Positions 7,668-16,123 of a stretch of 25,000 nucleotides of DNA are shown here, piece after piece (within the stretch, counting starts at the first letter, position 1; each line of letters opens with the position of its first letter). The notes beneath the pieces are model-generated. The model ran no database searches, was not told the origin of the DNA, and saw nothing but the letters and a program-made list of their open reading frames with translations. A program made the position numbers and the translations under genes. Source of the stretch: Symbiodinium natans. Lineage: Eukaryota > Sar > Dinophyceae > Suessiales > Symbiodiniaceae. Where the stretch lies: positions 1 through 25,000 of the forward strand of contig CAJNDS010000411.1 in NCBI GenBank assembly GCA_905221605.1, given 5' to 3'.

Positions 7668-7770
7668 CCTGAATGCTATTAGTCATTATTCCGACTTCCA
7701 TCGTGCGCGACTCAGCCATGGGCTTTCTGGTCCAGAGCGCCGTGGCCGGCAGGGCATCAGGGACAGGAGC
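7668..7770 (-). CDS. Exon-like island ending at a telomere-repeat donor
   Basis: After acceptor CAAAAG the minus strand reads APVPDALPATALWTRKPMAE then SRTMEVGIMTNSIQ and ends CAGG|GTTTAGGG, so the donor GT would be the first telomere unit (block 7641-7667). A plus-strand frame (MLLVIIPTSIV...) is also open over the same bases; the minus reading looks more protein-like. No family is recognised. Confidence 0.42.
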
Positions 7771-7785
7771 CTTTTGCCACAATTG

Positions 7786-8040
7786 GGGTTTAGGGTTTAG
7801 GGTTATTAGGGTTAAGGGTTTAGGGTTTAGGGTTTGGGGTGTGGGGTTTAGTGTTTATAGAAATTGCATAGGGTTTGGGTCAAAAAGTTTGAGCGAAAGC
7901 TTTGAGCGAAAGTTTTTTCTTTTGGAACTATGTTTTTCATTTGGGAGCGGGGGAGCAGGGGCAGGGAGGGGGGGGGGAGGGGGCGGGGCAGGGGAAGGCG
8001 GGGGGCCGGGGGGCAGGGGAGGAAAGCCGCACAAGTTAAA
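7786..8040 (+). repeat. TTTAGGG block (7786-7850) and G-rich tract (7940-8025)
   Basis: A degenerate TTTAGGG block is followed by unique sequence and then a G-rich purine tract with many GGGG runs separated by A, C or CA. The open frame across it (Gly-rich) follows from the composition and is not called as a gene. Confidence 0.85.
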
Positions 8041-8257
8041 GTAAATTGAGAATTTGGCCTTTCAGAGGTGTTTTGGATTAATATACACAAACTCAGCTTG
8101 TCAGCTGTTTAGACAAATAACTTGGGAAATTCAGAATGATACCACATACAATTTCGATTTATTTTGTCTTTGAGGGTTTAGCGCAGGCTCCTGGGAGGAT
8201 CCAAACAGTGGATCCCCTTAACAGTTCCTAAGGACGACCCAATAGTCGCTTCGGGCA
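8041..8257. other. Spacer, no gene seen
   Basis: A/T-richer unique sequence; the string GGATCCAAACAGTGGATCC is a short hairpin at 8197-8215. Nothing else is supported. Confidence 0.4.
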
Positions 8258-8350
8258 CCCTAAACCCTAAACCCTAAAACCTATATCAACCCTTAGGGTT
8301 TAGGGTTTATATAGGTTTTAGGGTCTAGGGTTTAGGGTTTCCTAAACCCT
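8258..8350. repeat. Inverted telomere blocks with a palindromic junction
   Basis: CCCTAAACCCTAAAACCTATAT is followed by TTAGGGTTTAGGGTTTATATAGG, so the two arms can fold on each other. A final CCTAAACCCTA repeats the first arm. Confidence 0.8.
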
Positions 8351-8384
8351 ATGTGGGGGGCTCTACTTTTTGGATCCCTTTGTC

Positions 8385-8547
8385 TGGGGGTATGACAACG
8401 ACGACTGCGCCCGGCCTCTGCCTCGGGAGTGTCTGTGACCGTCGCTGCTGGCGGTGGTCTGAGGATGCGGGTTTGCTTTTTAACCCTCAACCCTAAACCC
8501 TAAACCCTAAACCTCAAACCCCCAAACCCTAAACCCTAAACCCTCCA
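8385..8547 (-). repeat. Possible exon then CCCTAAA block (8482-8547)
   Basis: The island 8385-8465 has a minus-strand frame reading PPAATVTDTPEAEAGRS, weakly protein-like and without firm splice sites. It is followed by a degenerate CCCTAAA block that becomes regular near 8490. Confidence 0.6.
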
Positions 8548-8780
8548 GGCCAGAAGAAATAGTAGTTGTGGGTGGTTCAGTTGCAACCTGCCATTTCGAT
8601 TGGGGAAGACAAGCCAGATGGGCTTACAAATGCAACCATGAACTCCCTTTGCCCCCCCCCCCCCCCTCCCCCCGACCTGCCCCAATCCCCGAATTCGAAA
8701 TTCGAAAATTCGAAACGTCGAAACATCTTTTGAAGCCCCAACACCCACCAGGCTTGCAAGCTTAGGTAAATCTCAGGCAT
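8548..8780. other. Spacer with C run and TTCGAAA cluster
   Basis: Frames are open on both strands but run through the C/T homopolymer at 8655-8674, which is not evidence of coding. At 8689-8722 five TCGAAA-type units occur in a row (GAATTCGAAATTCGAAAATTCG), a small local repeat. Confidence 0.5.
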
Positions 8781-8972
8781 AAGGATATAGGGTATTTAGG
8801 CCCCTGGTGCATGAGCCGTGGGTTTAATTGTTTTGGGGTTCCTAGGGGTGTTCACGACACTACTCCTGTGCCTTGAGAAAAAAAACCCTCAAACCCTAAA
8901 CTCCTAGACACACACATGCAAACCTAAACCTGTCACGGATACGAGGTGGGTGCGTTGTGAGGCAACGTGAAC

Positions 8973-9054
8973 CTAGGCACACGCAGGCGTTCGAAACACA
9001 AGCCAAACGGTTTTCAACCTCAAAGCTGAAACTCGTGGGGCGGTTACATGATCC
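8973..9054 (-). CDS. Exon-like island, Cys-containing protein
   Basis: A strong acceptor ATTTGCAG precedes an 82-base frame reading GSCNRPTSFSFEVENRLACV then SNACVCL, ending CTAG|GTTCACG. The four Cys residues and the good acceptor make this one of the better isolated islands. No family is recognised. Confidence 0.45.
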
Positions 9055-9139
9055 CTGCAAATGATTATGGGCACCTACTTGGGGGGGAACCCTTATATGC
9101 CCCTTATATACCCTATAACACCAAAGGCCCGTATTTCAG

Positions 9140-9188
9140 AAGCCTTCCAGCAATGCAAAGGGGATCCTAAGACCTTCAACCCTGGGCT
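9140..9188 (+). CDS. Exon-like island, unknown protein
   Basis: Acceptor GTATTTCAG and donor GGGCT|GTGAATC bound a plus-strand frame reading AFQQCKGDPKTFNPG. A second possible small exon follows up to TTGCAG|GTTTAGGG, where the donor again coincides with the first telomere unit of the block at 9220. Confidence 0.38.
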
Positions 9189-9219
9189 GTGAATCTTGCT
9201 CAAGGGACTGCTGCGAGTT

Positions 9220-9266
9220 GCAGGTTTAGGGTTTAGGGTTTAGGGTTTAGGGTTTAGGGTTTAGGG
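9220..9266 (+). repeat. TTTAGGG block, about 6 units
   Basis: Perfect units from 9222; the block directly follows GTTGCAG. Confidence 0.95.
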
Positions 9267-9560
9267 GGTTATGTGTCCATGAAAGAATCGAACCCCATAT
9301 GTGCTGTTGAGCTAGACACCCAAACCCAAACCCCAAAACTTGAACCCTAAACCTGCAGATCGTACCCTGTGCTACTATTGGGTGAGTTGAAGATCTACTT
9401 TTTGGACCCCCAGGGGCCTGGGAAACCCAAGCCCTAAACCCCAAGCCCCCAAACCTGAGTCGAAGGGTCCCACAAGTTACGTCCTGTTTTGGCGTCTCGG
9501 GAGCCCGCAACACACTCCTGTCAATGGCATCTCGATGGCAATGCATGTTGAGTCTTCTTC
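9267..9560 (-). other. Long minus-strand open frame of mixed origin
   Basis: A 99-codon minus frame runs from an ATG at 9546 into the telomere block. The part 9440-9546 (MHCHRDAIDRSVLRAPETP) looks protein-like; the rest is Gly/Phe/Arg-rich from telomere-like sequence. Only the first 100 bases are a plausible exon. Confidence 0.3.
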
Positions 9561-9943
9561 AACCCCCAGACCCTAAACCTTAAACCGAAACCCTAAACCC
9601 CTAAACCCTAAACCCCGAACCCGATTTTAAACCCTCCCGAGACCCCCAACCCCCCCCCCCCCCCCGAAATAAAGGAAGCACCAAGCATTCCCTGGGTTGT
9701 AGCCCATGCTACGGCAGTCGTTGCTGATGTCCATTAACACGGCTTCGCTTCCATTATGTGCAGGTGCAGTGATCAATCAAACTTGACCTTGCCCATTCTG
9801 CTTGGACGACCTCCCTGGAATTCTGCCATTTAAGTTCGCTCGGACACGGATGCTCCCAGTGCAAGGCTCAGGCAACACTTAATAATTTGTTTTTTTCTTA
9901 GTACTCCCGCGGGCTTTAAACAAAAACAAAACAAGAATAATTA
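9561..9943. other. Degenerate CCCTAAA, C run, unique spacer
   Basis: Degenerate CCCTAAA-like units occur at 9565-9640, a C run of about 15 at 9651-9665, then unique sequence without a convincing exon. Confidence 0.5.
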
Positions 9944-10046
9944 CGCTAAACCCTAAACCCTAAACCCTAAACCCTAAACCCTAAACCCTAAACCCTAAAC
10001 CCTAAACCCTAAACCCTAAACCCTAAACCCTAAACCCTAAACCCCA
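9944..10046 (-). repeat. CCCTAAA block, 14 perfect units
   Basis: Uninterrupted CCCTAAA (+ strand) from about 9946 to 10043. Confidence 0.98.
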
Positions 10047-10137
10047 CCCCCCAACGCTGCCTCGGCGGGGGGCGGCTCTCAGCCTCCACCGGCCGTGCCC
10101 GGCGCAGCCGCTCAGCAACCTTTCGGGTCGGGGGGTT

Positions 10138-10520
10138 GTACGGTTCATAGGGTTTATCGGTGTTTTGTTGCTAGGGCTTGCAGTATCGGTAGGTTACAGG
10201 GTTTACAGGGTTTTGTAGGGTTTTTGAGTTTTTATAGTTGTTTTTGTTTTTTCGGGGTTACAAGGTTGTATAAGCGGGGGGGGGGGGGGTCAGGGGTTTG
10301 TACAGAGTTTATACAGGGGCTTTCATAGGGATGCAGGGTTTAGGGTTTAGGGTGAAAGTTAGGGTTTACATACGGTTCAGGGGTTAACTAGGTTTATAGG
10401 GTTTATCGGGGGTTTATAGGGTTTATAGCGGGGTTTCTAGATTCTATGGGGTTTATCAGGTTTATAGGGGGCTTATAGGGTTTACAGGGAGGTCATAGGG
10501 TTTACAATGTTTTTAGGCTG
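10138..10520 (+). repeat. Degenerate GGGTTTATA-type repeat tract
   Basis: The repeated words are GGGTTTATAGG, GGGTTTACAGG and GGGTTTATCGG, which look like telomere units with an ATA/ACA/ATC insert, plus a G run at about 10276-10289. It is a decayed or alternative-unit array without coding signal. Confidence 0.7.
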
Positions 10521-10529
10521 ATAGGGTTT

Positions 10530-10698
10530 ATAGGGTGGGTGGGTGGACCAGAGTTCTGGTTGGGGGATTCGGTAGTCAGTTCCCCAGTTCTAGGAATTAC
10601 GGGCATGGCCCAACCAATAAGAGTCTGGGTACTAATGAAACCTACGGTTGAGGGTCTGAAGATCTGTGTTACGACCTTCTCTTGCCTTCCAGCGTACA
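10530..10698. other. Open in several frames, strand unresolved
   Basis: Minus frame (QEKVVTQIFRPSTVGFISTQ) and plus frame (MAQPIRVWVLMKPTVEGLKI) are both open and both look protein-like over 10580-10700. It lies beside the element at 10699-10809. One of the two is probably an exon. Confidence 0.35.
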
Positions 10699-10809
10699 AT
10701 CTGGGGGTTTGCGAAAATAGGGGACCCCAAGTATAGATCCCACATAGTAGGATTCCCTTATCATAAGGACCCCAATAAGGTACCCCTAATTTCACAAACC
10801 CCCATTTAG
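10699..10809. mobile_element. Family C inverted-repeat element (about 111 bp)
   Basis: The left end CTGGGGGTTTGCGAAAATAG and the complement of the right end, GGGGGTTTGTGAAATTAG, match over about 27 bases. The inner motif GGATTCCCTTATCATAAGGA resembles GGTTCCCTTATGAAG in family A. A partial reversed relative lies at 11190-11265. Confidence 0.72.
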
Positions 10810-10864
10810 GGTAAGGATGGGAGAGTTTGGGTTGTGTGCCGGGCAAGGTGGCAGCACACGCTTA

Positions 10865-11080
10865 GCACTAAACCAAAACCCAGAACCTAAAACTGCCTTC
10901 GCACCCCCAATCCCCCATAACCCTACAACACTACACCCTGAGCCCTAAACGCCACCCTAATCCCTAAACCCTAAACCCCTAAACCCTAAACCCTAAACCG
11001 CGAAACCCTAAACCCTAAACCCCACACCCTTAAACCCTAGACCCTCAACCCCATAAACCCCTAAACCTTGAACTCCAGAC
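10865..11080 (-). repeat. Degenerate CCCTAAA tract
   Basis: Many imperfect units (CCCTAATCC, CCCTACAACC, CCCCTAAACC) with short perfect stretches at 10965-11000. Confidence 0.8.
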
Positions 11081-11087
11081 AAATCAC

Positions 11088-11155
11088 CGGAGAGCCTCCG
11101 GCCCCATGCGTTGCAGCCGCTTCTGCTCCAACCTCGTGAAGCCACATGAGAGTGT
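11088..11155 (-). CDS. Exon-like island, unknown protein
   Basis: A minus frame reads LSCGFTRLEQKRLQRMGPEA and ends at CTCCG|GTGATTTG. Charge pattern fits an amphipathic helix. A second minus frame is also open, so the assignment is tentative. Confidence 0.38.
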
Positions 11156-11179
11156 CGGAAAGTAGGGTTTAGGGTTTAG

Positions 11180-11460
11180 GGCAAAGGTTGTAGGGACATG
11201 GGGGCTTCTTGGGGTCCTTACAAAAAGGGAATCCTATTATGTGGGGCTCTGCATTAGGGTGAATGGGATATGGTGAAGGTCCGGGGGATTGTCGTAGCAA
11301 CCAACCGCTATTTGTTGTTGTCATTGGTGCCAAGAAGCAAGGCGATCCCGACTAGAAGAGCAAGGCCACATGTGTAACGAAGATGGGGGGGCTGTGTCGA
11401 TTGTTCGACGCATGAGGAGGTGCTTTCATGGCATAGGGGTTTTTACGGATTCACCCAGTG
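11180..11460. other. Unique spacer with partial family C sequence
   Basis: 11190-11265 carries GGGGTCCTTACAAAAAGGGAATCCTATTATGTGGG-like sequence in reverse orientation to the 10.7 kb element. 11270-11340 is open on the plus strand in two frames (for example SNQPLFVVVIGAKKQGDPD), so an exon is possible but frame and strand are unresolved. Confidence 0.4.
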
Positions 11461-11463
11461 TCC

Positions 11464-11560
11464 CTAAACCCTAAACCCTAAACCCTAAACCCTAAACCCT
11501 AAACCCTAAACCCTAAACCCTAAACCCTAAACCCTAAACCCTAAACCCTAAACCCTATAC
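11464..11560 (-). repeat. CCCTAAA block, about 14 units
   Basis: Perfect units on the + strand, ending CCCTATAC where the adjacent exon's donor begins on the minus strand. Confidence 0.97.
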
Positions 11561-11612
11561 CTTGTTTAGGGGTTGAGGCCCAGGGTTCTGGCTCCTTGGC
11601 GAGACTCCGCTC
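11561..11612 (-). CDS. Exon-like island ending in a telomere-derived donor
   Basis: Acceptor CCTTTCCAG precedes ERSLAKEPEPWASTPKQ; the frame ends CAAG|GTATAGGG, and the GTATAG donor is a one-base variant of the first telomere unit of the block beside it. It is short, so moderate confidence only. Confidence 0.4.
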
Positions 11613-11967
11613 CTGGAAAGGGCCTATGAAAGCATTGATGCAAGACGAGAAGAATGGGAACATTTATAGAACGTAGTAAAAACGAGAAAGAAGAAAGAAC
11701 GATCTTACTACTTGAGTACACAGGTGGTATAAACAGGGATTTGGATATAAACTAACATGTTGTGGTGTTGTCTGCCATCAGAATGGTTCAGCTCAAGCTA
11801 CGCCGAAGCGTTGAAGCCCTGCACCCGATGTCCTAAGGCCTCAACAAACCCTACAAACCCTACTAGGATGACCTTAAACCCCTCCGAAAAATATTCCTGA
11901 ACATGATCCTCTTAAACCCAACAAGGGAAAAATATCCCGAAGGCCTACCGAGCCTAAGCCCCAGACA
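11613..11967. other. A/G-rich spacer, no clear gene
   Basis: Unique sequence rich in GA words at 11640-11710. A short plus frame MVQLKLRRSVEALHPMS (ATG near 11784, TAA near 11835) follows CATCAG and could be a last exon, but support is weak. Confidence 0.35.
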
Positions 11968-12067
11968 CTAAATCTTGGCTTCATTCTCGGGTTCCGATTT
12001 GCGAAGGCTACTCTGGAGTGGAACGAGAAGCTCGTTGAGCCGTCGGGACAGAATTCCTTCGAGCTTT
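11968..12067 (-). CDS. Exon-like island, possible C-terminus
   Basis: After AATTTAG the minus strand reads KLEGILSRRLNELLVPLQSS then LRKSEPENEAKI and a TAG stop at 11968-11970. Leucine spacing suggests an amphipathic or coiled helix. If real, this is the last coding exon of a minus-strand gene. Confidence 0.45.
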
Positions 12068-12136
12068 CTAAATTAGGGCCAGGGGTTTGGGTCAAGGATA
12101 GGACTTAGGCCGGGGCGGGGTGCCGCCATTTTCAGC

Positions 12137-12196
12137 GGGGTTTAGGGTTTAGGGTTTAGGGTTTAGGGTTTAGGGTTTAGGGTTTAGGGTTTAGGG
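12137..12196 (+). repeat. TTTAGGG block, about 8 units
   Basis: Perfect units on the + strand. Confidence 0.97.
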
Positions 12197-12253
12197 GCAT
12201 GCGTAAGGAAGCCCGACTTCGCACACAAATTTTGCCTCCCAAACCCTTGAGAC

Positions 12254-12352
12254 CCGGGCGGCTTCAGGCAGATAGCTTGCGCCAGCTCCTCGTCTACTAA
12301 GAACCCCTATCCCAGGGTAACTTGCTCAACACGTCCGCTGCTGCCCCAAAAT
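12254..12352 (-). CDS. One or two exon-like segments
   Basis: After TTCAG the minus strand reads DFGAAADVLSKLPWD (12352-12303), then hits TAG TAG; after that AG it reads DEELAQAICLKPP to a donor CCCGG|GTCTCAAG (12254). The two could be alternative or successive exons; the gap is too short for an ordinary intron. Confidence 0.35.
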
Positions 12353-12533
12353 CTGAACGGTTTAGGTGTGAAACCCTCAAACCTCAAACCCTAAACCCTA
12401 AAGCCCCGAAGCTTTCCGGTGATTTGGGGAAAGCTCCGGGCAGCTGTAGGCAAAGAGGCCGAGGAACCCCCTAGACGCAAGAGGGCCCTACAGGCTTCAT
12501 ATAGGGGCCTACTTGTACTTATAATGGGCTTCG

Positions 12534-12828
12534 GGGTTTAGGGTTTAGGGTTAGGGTTTAGGGTTTAGGGTTAGGGTTTAGGGTTTAGGGTTTAGGGTTT
12601 CGAGTTTAGGACTTGGGGTTGCTTTTAGAATGGGCCTCGGGCTCAGGGATTCACGATGTACGGACCGTGATGCAGTCTATCTTCTTTCTGCTTATTTGTT
12701 TTGACTCAATTTTTCTGACTAGTGTATTCGTACTGTTGTTCTCGGTCTAGGGTTTAGGGTTTAGGGTTTAGGGTTAAGGGTTAAGGGTTTAGGGTTTAGG
12801 GTTTAGGGTTTAGGGTTTAGGGTTTAGG
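12534..12828 (+). repeat. TTTAGGG blocks 12534-12612 and 12747-12828
   Basis: The first block contains two six-base TTAGGG units among 7-mers; the second has two TTAAGGG variants. Unique A/T-rich sequence separates them. Confidence 0.95.
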
Positions 12829-12843
12829 AATCCCCTGGTCCAC

Positions 12844-12918
12844 GCAGGGCCTCGCTGTTCTCCACGAGCTCCTTGCGCGAGCCGGGCGCTTGGGACAGCC
12901 ACTCCCTTGAGCCCTCCT
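12844..12918 (-). CDS. Exon-like island, charged helix
   Basis: Acceptor GGCTAAG and donor CCTGC|GTGGACC bound a 75-base frame reading EEGSREWLSQAPGSRKELVE then NSEAL. It lies between telomere blocks of opposite orientation. No family is recognised. Confidence 0.48.
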
Positions 12919-12940
12919 CTTAGCCTCTGTCGCTGTTTGT

Positions 12941-13090
12941 GAACCCTAAACCCTAAACCCTAAACCCTAAACCCTAAACCCTAAACCCTAAACCCTAAGC
13001 CCTAAACCCTAAACCCTAAACCCTAAACCCTAAACCCTAAGCCCTAAACCCTAAACCCTAAGCCCTAAACCCCTAAACCCTAAACCCCAA
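12941..13090 (-). repeat. CCCTAAA block, about 20 units
   Basis: CCCTAAA with three interspersed CCCTAAG variants at regular distance, suggesting segmental duplication inside the block. Confidence 0.97.
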
Positions 13091-13215
13091 ATCGTATCCC
13101 AAGCCCCACATCTGTGGGAGAGGAAACCCCAAATCCTAAAGCCCTCAACTTCCCCCGAAGCCCACTAAACTTGCCTAAGCCCCTAAACCCCAAAATGCAA
13201 AAATCCGAAACTGCA

Positions 13216-13266
13216 AGGGTTTAGGGTTTAGGGTTTAGGGTTTAGGGGTAGGGTTTAGGGTTTACG
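13216..13266 (+). repeat. TTTAGGG block
   Basis: About seven units with one GGGGTAGGG variant. Confidence 0.95.
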
Positions 13267-13286
13267 AAATCCTAAACCCCGAAAGC

Positions 13287-13346
13287 CCCCAACGCAGCCT
13301 CAAGAAACGCAGCTCCCATCTGCGATGCCCAGGCCGCGGCTGCCTC
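13287..13346 (-). CDS. Exon-like island, Ala-rich helix
   Basis: Acceptor GGCTCAG precedes EAAAAWASQMGAAFLEAALG; the frame ends TTGGGG|GCTTTCGG, which would need a GC donor. The plus strand is also open. No family is recognised. Confidence 0.38.
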
Positions 13347-13361
13347 CTGAGCCGGTACTTC

Positions 13362-13640
13362 TAGGGTTTAGGGTTCAGGGTTTAGGGTTTAGGGCTAGGG
13401 CTTAGCGTTTATAGGGTTTAGGGTTTAGGGTTTAGGGATGAGGGGTCAGGGGTTTAGGGCGTAGGGTTTAGGGGTTTAGGGTTTAGGTTCAGAGTTGGGT
13501 TGATGGATTCAGAGGTTTAGGGTTTTGGGGTTTCGGGTTGAGGGACTTAGAGGTTTAGCTTAGTGATAGAGTTTAGGGTTCGGGGCTTAGGGGATTAGGG
13601 CGTGTTCAAGGGTTTTGGGTTTTCGGGTTTGAAGAGTCCT
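13362..13640 (+). repeat. Degenerate TTTAGGG tract
   Basis: Short perfect runs alternate with variants (TTCAGGG, GCTTAGGG, TTTTGGGG, TTAGAGG). Decay is much greater than in the perfect blocks. Confidence 0.85.
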
Positions 13641-13649
13641 TTGGACTTC

Positions 13650-13878
13650 CGGGGTTGAGGACTTCAGGGCTTGTAAGGGCTTGTTTAGGGCTGGGGGCTG
13701 GCGTTTGGGCCTTGCATTCTGAGGGGCTGCGAAGGTTAAGGCATTCTTGATACACTACGATCTGAGAACGGTTACAAGTATACATACCCCCCTTTTGATT
13801 GCCTAAAATTCCAAACCCAACTTGCATCCTAAAGCCATAAATGAAAGCAAAACACCCGCGCCCAACTTCCCCAAACAT
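13650..13878 (-). other. Minus-strand open frame, uncertain
   Basis: A 90-codon minus frame covers this stretch; the part SQIVVYQECLNLRSPSECKA after TTCTCAG (near 13770) is protein-like, the remainder is Pro/Gly-rich repeat-derived. Possible exon of about 100 bases. Confidence 0.3.
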
Positions 13879-14000
13879 CGAAACTTCGAGGGTTTTGGGG
13901 TTGAATTAGGGCTGAGTTTAGGGTTATTTCGGGCTAGGACGATGGGGATCCCATTAAAAGTGGGCTTTCGAGCTTGGGGTTTACCAAGGAATAAAATTAA

Positions 14001-14150
14001 TCATGGGTTCCCCTACTACCCCCCTCTATACTACCCCCCCCTAAGTTCCCCCCATAATTAAGGCGATGAAAGGATAATTAAGCCAAATTAAGGTTATTTG
14101 GGGGGGGAACCAGGGGGTAGTATAAAGGAGGGCAGTAGGGAAACCCATGA
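14001..14150. mobile_element. Family E inverted-repeat element (150 bp)
   Basis: The left end TCATGGGTTCCCCTACTACC and the complement of the right end, TCATGGGTTTCCCTACTGCC, continue to match through CTATACTACCCCC, about 37 bases. The interior holds GGTTATTTGGGGGGGGAACC and three AATTAAG words. It looks like a non-autonomous inverted-repeat element; a target duplication is not clear. Confidence 0.82.
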
Positions 14151-14244
14151 AATAAGGTTACAACTCCTAGCAGCTAGCAACGGCCCCTACTGCCCAATCC
14201 CCTGAAGTCTCGCAACCAAGCCAAGAACAAAACCCACCCCGGAA

Positions 14245-14405
14245 GACCCTTAAAACCCTAAACCCCGAACCCTGATACCCTAATCCCTAAACCCTAAACC
14301 CATAATCCCCAAACTGAAACCCTAAACCCTACGCCCTACAACCCTAATCCTAAGCCCCTCCCTAAAACCTAAAACCCTAAACCTCTAAAGCCCTAAATCC
14401 CTTAA
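14245..14405 (-). repeat. Degenerate CCCTAAA tract
   Basis: Imperfect units throughout (CCCTAATCC, CCCATAATCC, CCCTACGCC). Confidence 0.8.
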
Positions 14406-14468
14406 TCCCCCGAGACCCAAGCGTAAACAAGGAAGAAGAAGGGCTCTGGGCCCTATCCTTTTGAATCT

Positions 14469-14526
14469 TCAGGCCCCTGCCTCGTATTCGAGCAGACCCA
14501 ACTCCGACAGCAGCTCCTGCTGGGCG
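14469..14526 (-). CDS. Exon-like island, possible C-terminus
   Basis: The minus strand reads AQQELLSELGLLEYEAGA then TGA (14469-14471), or alternatively ends earlier at a donor. It is Leu/Glu-rich and helix-like. No family is recognised. Confidence 0.38.
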
Positions 14527-14539
14527 CGAGGTGTTGAGG

Positions 14540-14747
14540 GTTTATATAGGGTTTAGGGTTTAGGGTTTAGGGTTTAGGACAATTGCTTCAGGGTTTAGAG
14601 GGGTTGTAGGCCTTGTAGTGCTTAGGATTTAAAGTTTACAGGTTTGCAGGGTTTGCAGGGGTTGCGGGGCCTATAGGGTTTCTTAGGGCCCTAAACCCTA
14701 AACCCTAAACCCTAAACCCTAAACCCTAAACCCTAAACCCTAAGGTT
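14540..14747. repeat. TTTAGGG block (14540-14578), degenerate middle, CCCTAAA block (14692-14747)
   Basis: The C-rich block is bracketed by GGTTTCTTAGGGCC (14687) and GGTTTCTTAGGGCC (14744), an exact 14-base direct repeat, as if the telomere block had been inserted between duplicated target copies or the flanks were duplicated. Confidence 0.8.
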
Positions 14748-14856
14748 TCTTAGGGCCTGGGCTTGGCCTCCGCCCCTTTTGCAGCTTGTCCCCTGAGCAG
14801 GTTAGAAGAAACTTTCTTAAGCTAGCTTGCTTTAATGATAAACCTGGCACCTTCCG

Positions 14857-15105
14857 TAAACCCTAAACCCTAAACCCTAAACCCTAAACCCTAAACCCTA
14901 AACCCTAAACCCTAAACCCTAAACCCTAAACCCTAAACCCTAAACCCAAAACCCAAAACCCTAAAACCCTAAAACCCTAAAACCCTAAACCCTTAACCCT
15001 AAAAACCTAAAACCCTTAACCCTAAACCCTAAACCCTAAACCCTAAACCCTAAACCCTAAACCCTAAACCCTAAACCCTAAACCCTAAACCCTAAACCCT
15101 AAATT
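14857..15105 (-). repeat. CCCTAAA block, about 33 units with AAAACCCT variants in the middle
   Basis: Perfect units at both ends flank a middle part (14945-15015) with CCCAAAA, CCCTAAAA and CCCTTAA units. It is the longest telomere block in the window. Confidence 0.97.
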
Positions 15106-15335
15106 GCGAGTTCGGCTTGGCGAGCCCTGAGCCTAAACCCTAAACCGCATGCATCCAGCCTTTAGGGACCCTCTAAGGCACGAACTAAGTCTTGATACCA
15201 AGTTGTTCTGCTAGCCGCTGCACCCCATGCCCCCCGCCCCCCCCATGCCCTGCCCACCCCCCCATGCCCTGCCCACCCCCCCATGCGCCCCCCCCCCCCC
15301 CCCCCCTCCCCCCCTCCCCCCCGGTGTGGTTGAAA
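15106..15335. repeat. C-rich tandem repeat and C run
   Basis: After a short unique stretch, 15220-15282 has tandem copies of a roughly 21-base unit, CATGCCCTGCCCACCCCCC, followed by C-rich homopolymer to 15322. No gene is seen. Confidence 0.8.
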
Positions 15336-15454
15336 GGTTGGGGTTATACGGTTTAGGGTTTAAGGTTTAGGGGGTAAACCCTAAACCGCTGATAAAGGGT
15401 CTGTCCTACTGTTGTGTCAAGACTTTCGGTCTTTTCCCTCAACCCTCAACCCCA

Positions 15455-15609
15455 CTTGAAGGTTCAGGGTACTTATGACCCCAATTATTACTGCACTTAA
15501 AAGCCCCCTAGGCCCTAAGTCCCCTAAGTAGGCTGTAAGTAGACTTGTAACTTATAACTGGGGGCTCTAAATACCTAATTAGGTTATAACTAGACTTGTA
15601 ACTGGGGGT
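15455..15609. repeat. Two diverged direct repeats beside the longest perfect block
   Basis: The unit CTAAGTAGGCTGTAAGTAG-ACTTGTAACTTATAACTGGGGG (15524-15565) is repeated in shorter form at 15576-15608 (CTAATTAGGTTATAACTAG-ACTTGTAACTGGGGG). CCCCAATTATTACTGC at 15480 is a possible inverted partner. It may be a decayed small element. Confidence 0.55.
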
Positions 15610-15776
15610 AAACCCTAAACCCTAAACCCTAAACCCTAAACCCTAAACCCTAAACCCTAAACCCTAAACCCTAAACCCTAAACCCTAAACCCTAAACCCT
15701 AAACCCTAAACCCTAAACCCTAAACCCTAAACCCTAAACCCTAAACCCTAAACCCTAAACCCTAAACCCTAAACCG
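15608..15776 (-). repeat. CCCTAAA block, 24 perfect units
   Basis: An uninterrupted stretch of 7-mers with sharp edges, which suggests recent origin compared with the degenerate tracts. Confidence 0.98.
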
Positions 15777-15848
15777 AACCTCCAAGCAATCCCTGCAGCC
15801 CGGCACCTCCAAACCCCAGATGCGGCGGCTGTGGCCTCTCGTCTTAGT

Positions 15849-16018
15849 CTCTATGGCTTCAGAATGTGAGGAGTTCGGTCTTGGGGTTAATATAGTAGGG
15901 CTCTTACGGTTTTAGGTAAGGAGTTCGGGCTTGGGGCTGAGGGTTTCAGGGCTTCTAAGCCTTCAGAATGTAAGGAGTTCGGGCTTGGGGTTAATATAGT
16001 AGGGCTTTTTGGGTGCTT
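15849..16018 (+). repeat. Direct duplication of about 50 bases
   Basis: CTTCAGAATGTGAGGAGTTCGG...GGTTAATATAGTAGGGCT (15849-15903) recurs at 15960-16007 with two changes. A third partial copy (AAGGAGTTCGGGCTTGGGG) is at 15918. The first copy lies 3' of an open plus frame starting MRRLWPLVLVSMAS (ATG near 15821). Confidence 0.75.
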
Positions 16019-16019
16019 T

Positions 16020-16120
16020 AGGGCTGCTAAACCTGCCGACACGCTTGCGAAACATTGACCCCTAGCCGTCAGTACATACCGGGTCAGTATTGAAGGATGG
16101 AATGTCCAACACTAACCTGA
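16020..16120 (-). other. Possible small exons
   Basis: The minus strand has WTFHPSILT ending at a consensus-like donor GTATGT (16085), followed by VNVSQACRQ ending CAG|GTTTAGC. Both are very short; low support. Confidence 0.25.
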
Positions 16121-16123
16121 GGT

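Noticed and set aside
7673-8044. 123-codon plus frame ending in a Gly-rich tail
   Set aside because: It passes through a telomere block and a purine-rich G tract; the tail is composition-driven and the first part competes with a better minus-strand reading.
8536-8780. Overlapping open frames on both strands with Pro or Gly runs
   Set aside because: All run through the C/T homopolymer at 8655-8674; no splice sites or protein-like composition beyond it.
9270-9322. tRNA-like sequence on the minus strand (GTGTCTAGCTCAACAGC ... GGTTCGATTC ... TGGACACA)
   Set aside because: It has an acceptor-like stem and a B-box-like word, but only about 48 bases lie between the stem ends and there is no anticodon arm, so it is not a functional tRNA. 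It could be a tRNA-derived remnant.
15185-15232. Second tRNA-like stretch on the minus strand (GGCTAGCAGAACAACTTGG)
   Set aside because: The A-box resemblance is weak and no T-arm or acceptor stem closes.
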